NCBI GenBank assembly: GCA_015501595.1
Contig: JADNRX010000238.1
Location: 22,177 to 86,176, forward strand
Source: Hymenopellis radicata
Lineage: Eukaryota > Basidiomycota > Agaricomycetes > Agaricales > Physalacriaceae
Reading direction: 5' to 3'
Length of the DNA stretch: 64,000 bases
Shown: positions 55,780 to 64,000 of the stretch, piece after piece
Layout of the letters: each line of letters starts with the position of its first letter
Numbering within the stretch: the stretch's first letter is position 1
Notes under the pieces: model-generated
Database searches by the model: none
What the model saw: only the letters and a program-made list of their open reading frames with translations
What the model was told of the DNA's origin: nothing
Made by a program: the position numbers and the translations under genes

Positions 55780-56220
55780 TCAAAGCCACGACGATGTAAC
55801 AATAGTATAAAGGGAGAAGCCATGACATAAGCGAAGCGCGTAGGTGTTTTCAGGTCGGAGTGCGAGATCGTCTTTGCTGATCTGTATAATAGCGGAGCAT
55901 GTCTGGGACTGCAACCACGCGTAGGTTATCGAGCTCGCGATGCTAGAGTCCAAATCTCTCGCTTCATTCCCCATGACCATTAGATACTCCTTGGAATTCT
56001 TGCTTTCTAGGTATTTCGCTTTAGAATGGACTAGAAACTTGGTCAGGGCATTGTCCATACTCGCTGGCTGGACGAGCTTTGTGTTGGATTTGAAAACGGA
56101 TGATAGGCGACGGAGCTGGCCGGCCATGGGCATGCAGGTGATATAGATGGAGAGACTGAGGACGGAAAGTAAGAGAGCAATGGAGAACAACGATCGTGGT
56201 CGTGGTACAAGTCTAAGCAT
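55780..56220 (-). pseudogene. Exopolyphosphatase (PPX1-type, DHH family), N-terminal fragment
   Basis: ATG 56218-56220 opens a hydrophobic anchor (SLFSIALLLSVLSLSIYITC). The start of the DHH phosphoesterase fold follows: YLMVMGNEARDLDSSIASSI then TYAWLQSQ and IQISKDDLALRPENTYALRL. GNE-x-x-DLDS is the first metal-binding motif of exopolyphosphatases. After about 55850 the similarity ends; the DHH motif and the C-terminal domain, about two thirds of a normal protein, are missing. Downstream DNA is the repeat mosaic, so the gene was probably cut by the same rearrangement. Confidence 0.6.
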
Positions 56221-57833
56221 TCGATAGTGTCCATTTCCGGATTTGGACTTTGTCTACCGTGTCACTAGCGTCGGCATTAGAAAACGCTCGCCAATTACCG
56301 CGCACGTCGTGCTGGAACTGCTTCCGAAGATCATTCTGACTGGACTCTGATCCAGGATGCTGTAGTACGACATCTGCATGCAGAGCCATCAGAGAAGACC
56401 GGAGTGGCGCATAGATGATTCTCGAAAGCAGCACTCGGATCGGTCTCGCCGGTGTTGCCTATTACCAAAATCCAGTCACCGGCGAACTTGGTGGTCTTCG
56501 TAAAAGGAAATGAAGAAGTTCAGCCACTTTCGACCGCTTGCACGATCTCCGGTCCTACGTGGGCAAGAAACGCGGCGAACGCGCCGTCGAACGTCAAAGG
56601 GTTTCGAAGCTGACATCAAGTGTTCACCTACTAGACGAGAACATGAATGCCATGCAACAAAAGCCGCAGCCCATATGGCTGCATCAAGCGGAACGTCAAG
56701 GTGCAGATTTCTTCGCAAATCTAGCGTGTGTCCCTTTGTGACGTTGTAATCCCAACAATTGTGTATGCGTCCTCGGATGTCTTGCTGAGAGTGGTAGGGA
56801 TCAGTACAAACAAGCAAGATAGATGTAGGCGGGAGGCTTCCGAACAATGTACCCTATGCCAGTGGCAGCCGCTGTCAATCCTGAATATGTAACCGCCGCC
56901 ACAGTCGGGATCAGACATGATATCAATCTGTACACTTTGCGCGGTGTTGAGAGGAGTCTCCCGGGTGCAGTCTGAGGGTGCTGATATCATAAGTGAGTGC
57001 CGCTTGCGGAGGATGTTGGCACTCAGGCCGCACCCTGCGAAAAGCAGGACATTTCAAGGTGGAGCTCGCAGACTCGCAGTACTTGATCAAATCTTGCAGA
57101 TCTGGTTGGGGAGGAAAGGTAATGAGACATACAAGCTGGTCAGTGGTGTAGCTGGAAGACATTATTAGCCCCAGCGGACATAGTGATACTTAGGCGGGTG
57201 AAAGCAGATGAGTTCTGCCCGCATTCTACATTATTGTAGTGCTCGTATCGTAGCAAAGGCTTGTATACGGTTGCTTTACTGCCGCTGCCCGTCAATGGAG
57301 AAGATTTTCCTGCGGGGAGGCCAAACACGTCAAGAAAATAGGGTTCAAGCTCGTTGGCGGTATCAGACGAGAAAGAATCAACGACAACGGCTGACATCAT
57401 CACAGTGAAAATAGCAAAGAAGAGTTGTGTGCTTTGGCGCTTGGCAGGGGGGTCATGCCCAGGAAAGGCTGGACTTTCTCTTTCTCGGTGTCCCGTGATA
57501 GCATTTTGGAAAAGGCTCAAAGCCTAAAGATGACTGCAGAATTGGCGGGGGACAGAAGCAATGAAACGATGCACAGGTCAATAAGTAGCATGATATTTCA
57601 GTATAATCAGGAAAACTCGAGGAGCTTTGAAGAAGAATCAAGAGATAGGCTGCCTCGGAAACGGTGCTGGAAGCATCGGACGCGGGGGAACTCCGTAGCG
57701 TGAGCGCCAGATTGAACCAATCAGAAATAGTGTAGACGGTGAGAGACCTCAACTCCAAGTTGAGCCTAAGAGGGATAAAGCAAGACGGTTCCAAGAAGTA
57801 ATGCAGTGCGAAAATACAGAAAATGCCAGGCAA
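56221..57833 (-). other. Unresolved minus-strand coding-like pieces
   Basis: Fragments that look coding are STQLFFAIFTVMMSAVVVDS with SSDTANELEPYFLDVFGLP (about 57430-57330), then QLVCLITFPPQPDLQDLIKY (about 57140-57080), and further down KFAGDWILVIGNTGETDPSA (about 56490-56420). I could not link them by convincing introns and do not recognise a family. They may be one degraded gene or several. Confidence 0.3.
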
Positions 57834-57849
57834 GGACTGATATCACGTA

Positions 57850-58525
57850 GGGCATGATACAGCGTGAATCACGAGGAATGAGCCACAACACACCTCAAGG
57901 TCGTCCGGGCGCAGACGAGGAAAGAAACCGACGCTTGGTGCGTGTTACATGGATGGTAAGCTGGTCTCATCAAACAAATTGAAGATGGTGAGACTCCGCA
58001 TCGGTAATCAATGTCACTGAGGACAAGACGAAATGCCCGGGTGTAAGCAGGCCCGTGAGAGCATCTCTGATTGCATGAGTGTCGGGAGCTGGTAGTAGGG
58101 AAGTGCTTTGTCGACTGTCCTCTCGAGTCTTTACTCTCATCGCGATTAGCGTTGAAACCCGAAGTTGTACCAAACTTCCTTCATGGATCATACCGGGCGC
58201 TTCGTCTGTAGACCTCCTTTCCCATCGTGTACTTTTACTCAAGTACCTCTTCCCTCCCCGTCGGATACTTTTCTCACTCATCCGCAGGAGCAGTTGACTG
58301 GTAGCGCAGATCCAATAGAAGACAGAAAGCAGTTGCTAAGCACAGTGCATGGGGGCAGTACAGATCATTGAGGTCAAAAGGAAGAGTAGGATGATATTGA
58401 ATGGATGCAATCAGCAGGAGAACCAGATGTATACTACAAACTGGGGGATGAAAATACACTGTAAACAAGAAAACATCTGAAGGGCAGAGAAGCGAAAATC
58501 ATGGTAGTGCCGCCCGGTAGAGCTG
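57850..58525. other. Intergenic stretch, nothing recognised
   Basis: No frame with a motif and no repeat visible. It leads into the minisatellite. Confidence 0.4.
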
Positions 58526-58529
58526 TAGC

Positions 58530-59620
58530 CAAAGTGGTAAGGATAACGTAGCAATATACCAATCCTGTTAGGTAGAAGTTGGTAGCAAAACAGGAGTGTA
58601 TCACATACCCCGTCAGGTAGGGGTCGCGAGGAGGTGGCAATGCATATACCCTGTCGGGTGTCGTGGCATAGCACATACTCCGTCAAGCAAACATGCTGGC
58701 AGTGGGTGGCGGTAGCATAGCCATGAAGGACCCCTCGGCGGGTATAGGTGCCGAGAGCGGAGAGCCGAACACCTCATCGTGCAAAGGTGCCATGTACGGG
58801 TAGCAGTGGTGTAGGAAAGTACCCCCATGGAGCCGAGGTGCGAGTGGGTGGCGGGGTCAATTAATGCACCTACTCTGTCGGGCGGAGGTGCTCCGAGAAG
58901 TAGCAGTAACATAGCAATGCACATAATCCGTGGCAGAGGTGCGAGTAGCGAGTAGCGGTAGCGAAGCACATACCCCGTTGGGCAGAGGTGCGAGTAGCGG
59001 GTAGCGGTAGCGAAGCACATACCCCGTCGGGCAGAGGTGCGCGTAGCGGTAGCAAAGCACGTACCCCGTTGGGCAGAGGTGCGCGTAGCGGTAGCGAAGC
59101 ACGTACCCCGTCGGGCAGAGGTGCGCATAGCGGTAGCAAAGCACGTACCCCGTTGGGCAGAGGTGCGCGTAGCGGTAGCAAAGCACGTACCCCGTTGGGC
59201 AGAGGTGCACGTAGCGGTAGCAAAGCACGTACCCCGTTGGGCAGAGGTGCGCGTAGCGGTAGCAAAGCACGTACCCCGTTGGGCAGAGGTGCGCGTAGCG
59301 GTAGCGAAGCACGTACGTCGGGCAGAGGTGCACATAGCGGTAGCGAAGCACGTACCCGTTGGGCAGAGGTGCGAGTAGCGGTAGCGGGGTAGCGAAGCAC
59401 ATGCCCCATCGGGCAGAGGTACGAGTAGCGGTAGCGGTAGCGTAGCACTATACATACCCTTTCGGGCAGCGGTACTAGGAGCAGAAGCGTAGCGAAACAC
59501 ATACCCCGTCGGGCAGAGGCACGAGTAGCAGGTAGCGGTATACTAGCATAGCAATGTACATACCCTTTGGGGCAGCGGTACTGGGAGCGGGAGTGTAGCG
59601 AAACACATACCCGTCGGGCA
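58530..59620. repeat. Minisatellite, 42-bp unit
   Basis: The core array (about 58925-59420) holds roughly a dozen units with the pattern GTGCGCGTAGCGGTAGCAAA then GCACGTACCCCGTTGGGCAG plus AG, mostly exactly 42 bp. Variants differ at A/G in AGCAAAGC/AGCGAAGC and at GTTGGG/GTCGGG. Some units are lengthened by an extra AGTAGCG. Degenerate units continue on both sides. Because 42 is a multiple of three, several reading frames stay open on both strands, which explains the long but repetitive frames here; I do not call them genes. Confidence 0.92.
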
Positions 59621-59654
59621 GAGGTTACACGGTAGAGAAGCCGTTAGCAAATGA

Positions 59655-59885
59655 TTATACATAGACAAAACAACTCACGACGCAATAGAACCCTTCGCCG
59701 TCTATCAAGATCCGCAATGTTATACACTCCTGAAGAATCGTGTGGTAGGACGGGTGCTTGGTGGCCTGTAGTGACAAGTGATTCTGTCCTGAAGCAAGCG
59801 ACGACTCCACGGTGCCGTTAGATGTTCGAGATCGTTGAACGTTGAACAGCCAAAAAAGGTCTCGTTGTCCGCTGTTGTCAGTCAT
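59655..59885 (-). CDS. Possible first exon, gene unknown
   Basis: ATG 59883-59885 opens 76 codons with ordinary composition: MTDNSGQRDLFWLFNVQRSR, then SNGTVESSLASGQNHLSLQA and HTILQECITLRILIDGEGFY. A GTGAGT donor lies just before the stop. The following DNA in this direction is the minisatellite, so the rest of any gene is missing or interrupted. Confidence 0.35.
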   Translation of the reverse strand: MTDNSGQRDLFWLFNVQRSRTSNGTVESSLASGQNHLSLQATKHPSYHTILQECITLRILIDGEGFYCVVSCFVYV

Positions 59886-59947
59886 AGAGTAACCTTGAGC
59901 AGATTCGAAAAACTCCAGAAATCTTGAGGAGAAACGAAAGCAATAAG

Positions 59948-60126
59948 AAAAGAACGAGAGACCATGTTGCTGTGTGCGCGAGTGTCAGAGACTCGTCGAG
60001 TGCGCACCACAGCCTGCGCGGACATGATGACGGTAACGGAAAAGGAAGGAGTTACCGCATCATGTGTCTGTGACAAAGACCTCAAACTTTCGTGCGCTCG
60101 TACCTCGCGAACTATAGTTCAACAAA
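59948..60126. promoter_or_regulatory. Repeat B, second copy; promoter region of the RNase T2 gene
   Basis: Ends 44 bp before the RNase T2 ATG, so it should contain core promoter elements, for example the CTATAGTTC near the end. A near-identical copy at 54995-55172 lacks the gene. Confidence 0.7.
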
Positions 60127-60170
60127 CTACTTAAGCCTGGTTCTCACACAGTTAGCCGCCATCTGCAGTA

Positions 60171-62183
60171 ATGTACTCTCTCCTACCGATTGCCAGTCTT
60201 CTTGGCTTTGTGGCGGCGAAACCTCTCATCTCGCCCACGATCAACTTGCTCAACAGAGCTGACTCTGGATGCTCCGCCTCTGGGACCGCTTCTTGCACCA
60301 ACACATCGTCGGTCTCTGATCTCTGCTGCTTTGAATCTCCTGGAGTGTGTTGTGGCCTTATTCTTTATCTTGGGACTGATCGTACAACACTGTCTCGAAT
60401 AGGGTCTCCTGGTTCAACCCCAGGTATCGTTCGTTGAAGCTTCAACCAAGAGTGTAACTCAACAGTTCCCATCATGTAGTTCTGGGATACGAATCCATCG
60501 ACGGGACCTAGTGACAGTTGGACCATTCATGGTACGCCATTCGACACGTCGGATGGAAATATTAATAGACTTGAGCAGGTCTTTGGCCGGACCAGTGCGC
60601 TTTCGCCGTGGCTGATATTCTCGTCATGCAGCTAACTTCCACTTGCTTGCAGTTGCGACTCTACTTATGATGAAAACTGCGATCCGAGTCGTGCCTACAC
60701 GGACATTGCTGGTGTAAGACCTCCATCGAAACGATCGTTGACAGTCATGCTCATGAGGAATAGCTTTTGTCCCAAAATGGGGCGAGCTCGACTCTTTCTT
60801 ACATGCAAACTGTATGGATTCGTCCACAAACACTGCGTAAATGAATCGACTCACTGGGCTTTGCAGTACTGGGTCGATATCAATGGCGATAATGAATCCT
60901 TCTGGGAGGTGAGGAGGAAATATTCGACATCAATATGTCATCATTATTGATGTATACTTCATGTAGCATGAGTGGGCGAAGCACGGTACTTGCATGAGGT
61001 TGCTTGTTCAGTATACGGACAGCGCATTCAAGCTGACGACCTGACAGTACGTTGGAAATAACTGTCTTCCAAGTGGAAGTGCCAAAGGCGCCGAGGTAAG
61101 TTGTCGCATGACAATCGCTGCATCACATTGACACTTTTAAAGGCTGTGGCGTATTTTGAAACGGCAGTCAAGTTGTTCAAGGTAACGCTGCCGATTGGAA
61201 TATGTTGTTCGGACTCTGATGCCAACCAAGACGCTGCCAACCTATGAATGGCTCGCGAATCAAGGCATCACCCCCAGCTCTTCGGTGACGTATTCCCTCT
61301 CTACGTTGACTAGCGCTCTCAGTCGTCATCTGGGGTACAGCGCCGCTTGTTCTTGAGATTATTTTACTGACACTTACGCAGGGCTACACGCCAGCTTTAG
61401 ACTGTGATGGAAGCAACTTGAACCAGATCTATTGGTATTTCCACCTAAAGGGCTCCGTCATCGACGGCACCTTTGTTCCCATTTGTATGCCCTTCCACAA
61501 GGTTGTGCTTGTGCCATTAATAACACCATTCATAGCTGCCCAAGCGGGGTCCTGTCCAGCACGGCATCAGTATCTCCGAAGTCCGGCGTTCTCGACGACG
61601 ATGAGTGGTGTCCGCCATCATGTGTCAATGCAACGTAGACTACTTCGGTGAGTGATTAAATGTAGGTTTACACAGTACCGATTGAGCACCCGTTCGGCAA
61701 CTAGTCCTCTCCTACTGGCGTACGATACCTATTTCGTCCGAGTTTCTCCATAATTCACTTCCGTTATTTGTTTTCTCGGATCACTGCCTGCCAAAGCAAC
61801 TATTGTTGCGCTTCAGTCCGGATCGCAGGTTGGCGGGCTCCTCTCGCTGGGCACATGGTCGACGCAGACATTAGCACCTTCACGATTACAGGAACGGCTT
61901 TGGGTTTCACTATGACTTCTTCCAAGGGAACTTGTGGGGTAAGTGGTGGCGCGTTTTCGTGTGGAAGCGGAGTCTCGTCGACGTTCCCGGCGGTATGTCT
62001 TTCAACTCGAGGTTGCTGACGCGTGCTAAATCATAAGGTCAGGTGAGCTCGGGCAGTGATTTGCTGTTGGCGTCTGGTGGTACATCAACGTGGACCAGTG
62101 ACGGAACCGAGTGGGACAACAGTGTATCCAGTTTATACTGGGACCGCTCGCTCTCAGGATTATACTTTGGCGATTCGTACTAG
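60171..62183 (+). CDS. Secreted ribonuclease T2
   Basis: Extracellular or vacuolar endoribonuclease of the T2 family. The start MYSLLPIASLLGFVAAKPLI is a signal peptide. About ten introns must be removed. Joined exons read ASGTASCTNTSSVSDLCCFE, then FWDTNPSTGPSDSWTIHGLW and PDHCDSTYDENCDPSRAYTD. This gives the first catalytic box, WTIHGLWPDHC. The second, FWEHEWAKHGTC, is formed across the intron ending TAG before 60968. Later blocks are AVKLFKTLPTYEWLANQGIT, GYTPALDCDG and a C-terminal extension (TFTITGTALGFTMTSSKGTC, ending RSLSGLYFGDSY) as in fungal T2 RNases. Both active-site histidines are present and no frame break was noticed. The nearby upstream block is the duplicated repeat B. Confidence 0.88.
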
Positions 62184-62361
62184 TACCTGAGAGAGTATTT
62201 GATATTTACCATAACTGGGTTTGAGGGACCTGTAAAACTCCCTACTTCGAATCAATGAAATGTCTTCTCCTTTAGCGACAGTGCTGACCGGGAGGAGTTC
62301 ATGTCATGCCACTCATGAAGAACTCGGCCTGACGTCACAGAGTACTCTTATACTCGACGCG

Positions 62362-63493
62362 ATGTTGGCCAGACTTTGCAGAGCGCGGCACCGTAGTCGG
62401 TTACGAGCCTATGCCACAATATCCCCGGGCATCCTGACTCCCGGCTCCATGAACAACAAAAACGAACATCTATATATCCGTCTAAACTTGACGAAGAAAT
62501 CCTTGCTCGAATCTCCCAATCCGGACGCGACTCACTCTCTACTTTGCTTAAACAGTACACAGAGAATGCGGGACACGTCCTGAACAGTGTTTTTACTTTA
62601 TGAGTCGCGTCCTTCCCGCAAGACAATCTCTCCTGGAGAGCGATCTCGTACTCGTTGCACACTGCATGGCCGGGCCGACCCGGATATTCAAGCGTAACAC
62701 TCTCATCTGGGTTTGCTATCGAGTCCTCCCTTCCAGGGAACAATACCATTTTCGTCTCATGCGCGCACACCTTGGAGCAGGCAAGTATCCTCTTTCTTTA
62801 ACCTAGTACTAGTCCTCAACCCGGCAGACAGATAATGCGACAATATAATCGCGCAACATAGCGAAGGTGACACCGAACGACGCGTCCAACCGGGTCGTTC
62901 GTCCTCTCATCGGAAGCACCACCGGGAGGGTACCGTCTGTCTCCGGTGTCCTCCATCCCTCGTCACTCCCACGATCCGATCTGCTCTGCTATCGTCCGGG
63001 ATGCAGATGCGGACGTGGCCTGTGTCGCCGTACCCCGCTCAGCCGGGGACGAAGATCAAGGCGCATTTTGTGTCGTATCATCTGCCAGAGGACGAGGGTG
63101 GGTTCCGTGGATAGGCGGAACGTATAGAAGTGGGTAAGTGGGACTGTGTTGGGGTATCGCGACTTTGCGGGACGCGAGACAAAGGTGGGTGTTTTCATAG
63201 TGTTACTTTCAGTTTCTGATAATGAGCCTGGGACGTATGACGCGCTTTCGCATCTGCTGTTTTTCGCCTCTGCCCACTCCGGGTTCAAGTGGGGGGCCGA
63301 TTGTCGATGCTGAGAGTGGCGCGGTGATAGGCGTTATGTTGGGAACGCGCATGGATAATCGCGTTGAAGGGGTGCGAGGGTGGGGTACTTCTGAAAGTAT
63401 ATTTGAAGTAAGTGTTCTTGCCTTGTATTCAGCCAAGCTGATATGTGAGCAATTCAGATGTTCAGTTTGCCAGGTTTAGAAAACAAACGTTAA
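62362..63493 (+). CDS. Trypsin-like serine protease, possibly mitochondrial
   Basis: ATG 62362 gives MLARLCRARHRSRLRAYATI, an arginine-rich presequence of mitochondrial type. Next come KLDEEILARISQSGRDSLST and LLKQYTENAGHVLN. The protease part shows YSSVTLSSGFAIESSLPGNN and then FVSCAHTLEQ with the catalytic His. The Asp lies in VRDADADVACVAVPRSAGDE and the Ser in PTPGSSGGPIVDAESGAVIG. The end reads WGTSESIFEMFSLPGLENKR. A 36-nt intron (GTGTTT...CGCAAG) removes an in-frame TGA, and a GC...AG intron follows the His exon. Two frame breaks are each repaired by one base: one C to add near 62440-62442, one T to remove in 63260-63264. The substrate is unknown. Confidence 0.65.
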
Positions 63494-63868
63494 TAACAAT
63501 ATTCATAGTCCTTTGTGCACAACTGGACTTGGACGCGAAGACGCGGAGATCGCGACGTCCTGGTACGCTGGCCATGCTTATTCTCAAAGGAGTCGGATGG
63601 GTCTCACATTGATGTAGAGATCTTTTTCTCTTTAAACGATACCAGTACTTCCTTCAGTGTATCGACTAGTCCTCGACATCTGAATCTCACTGTGGATATC
63701 CTCTACTTGACCTTTGTGAGCGTTCATGCATCGGGAGGTATCAAGGCCCACGAATCCCATGAATGCAGTGCAACGGGAGTCATTTTCCCGTATAGCAGCA
63801 CCTGACTCCGTAAATCATACACACGCAGAACTGCCCGTCGTGTCCACACCATCTTCGTAAATCTTCAT

Positions 63869-63975
63869 GTCCCTTCGGGGTGACATACGAAAAACTTGGA
63901 ACAATACAGAGAAGATTAGCATGGCCCTCGCATAAGGATGACACGCAATTTCAGAGTGGTAGACCACGGGTCCCA
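63869..63975 (+). ncRNA. U6 spliceosomal RNA candidate
   Basis: Core catalytic RNA of the spliceosome. A 5' stem-loop (GTCCCTTCGGGGTGAC) is followed by ATACGAAAAACTTGGAACAA, then the invariant ACAGAGA box with AGATTAGCATGGCCC. The U4-pairing and internal-stem region AAGGATGACACGCA comes next. Compared with the usual GGCCCCTGCGCAAGG the segment reads GGCCCTCGCATAAGG, and the 3' end (TTTCAGAGTGGTAGACCACG) is unusual. It could be a functional divergent U6 or a retroposed pseudogene. The 3' end given here is approximate. Confidence 0.8.
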
Positions 63976-64000
63976 ATATTTATTTTGTTGCTGACTCCTG

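Noticed and set aside
58613..59500. 295-codon minus-strand and other long frames over the minisatellite
   Set aside because: They exist because the 42-bp unit is stop-free and a multiple of three; composition is purely repetitive.
58530..59620. CRISPR array
   Set aside because: Repeats are contiguous 42-bp units without unique spacers, and the DNA is clearly eukaryotic.

Overview
The window is nuclear DNA from a filamentous basidiomycete, most likely a mushroom-forming Agaricomycete. The evidence is dense genes on both strands, many introns of about 45-60 nt with GT...AG ends, and families typical of that group: DUF6534 membrane proteins, a DUF6593 protein, F-box proteins, glyoxal oxidase, and many small lineage-specific proteins. 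The species cannot be named from the sequence. All intron models were spliced by eye.

Layout: 1-7.9 kb is housekeeping: RFT1 (cut by the window edge), a YciI-like protein, a CBS-domain protein, an MFS transporter and TSR2. At 8.4-9.3 kb lies an element with 31-bp terminal inverted repeats, a flanking direct repeat and a second inverted repeat inside. At 9.4-21 kb is an accessory stretch: a Zn2Cys6 regulator with a 6-nt microexon, two tandem copies of an unknown 186-aa gene flanking a PD-(D/E)XK-like gene, a remnant of a second regulator, an F-box protein, and three copies (one broken) of another unknown gene.

21-48 kb is largely conserved: sphingolipid fatty acid 2-hydroxylase, B-type cyclin, a DUF6534 protein, an NmrA/EasG-like oxidoreductase, YTM1, a small secreted protein, a DUF6593 protein, the very large PAG1/Tao3/Furry morphogenesis gene, and MLH1. 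A few genes in this part could not be resolved.

48.8-60 kb is rearranged. Two about 1.08-kb inverted arms separated by about 1 kb each carry one copy of a secreted, very hydrophobic protein gene. A decayed MLH1 first exon lies just outside the right arm. A glyoxal oxidase gene lacks its 3' end and runs into a mosaic of duplicated 150-bp and 178-bp blocks. An exopolyphosphatase gene survives only as its N-terminal part, and a 42-bp minisatellite follows. 60-64 kb holds a secreted RNase T2, a trypsin-like serine protease and a U6 snRNA candidate.

Several otherwise good genes (cyclin, PAG1, glyoxal oxidase, protease) are each repaired by adding or removing one base in a short homopolymer run. 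This suggests draft-assembly errors rather than mass gene decay.
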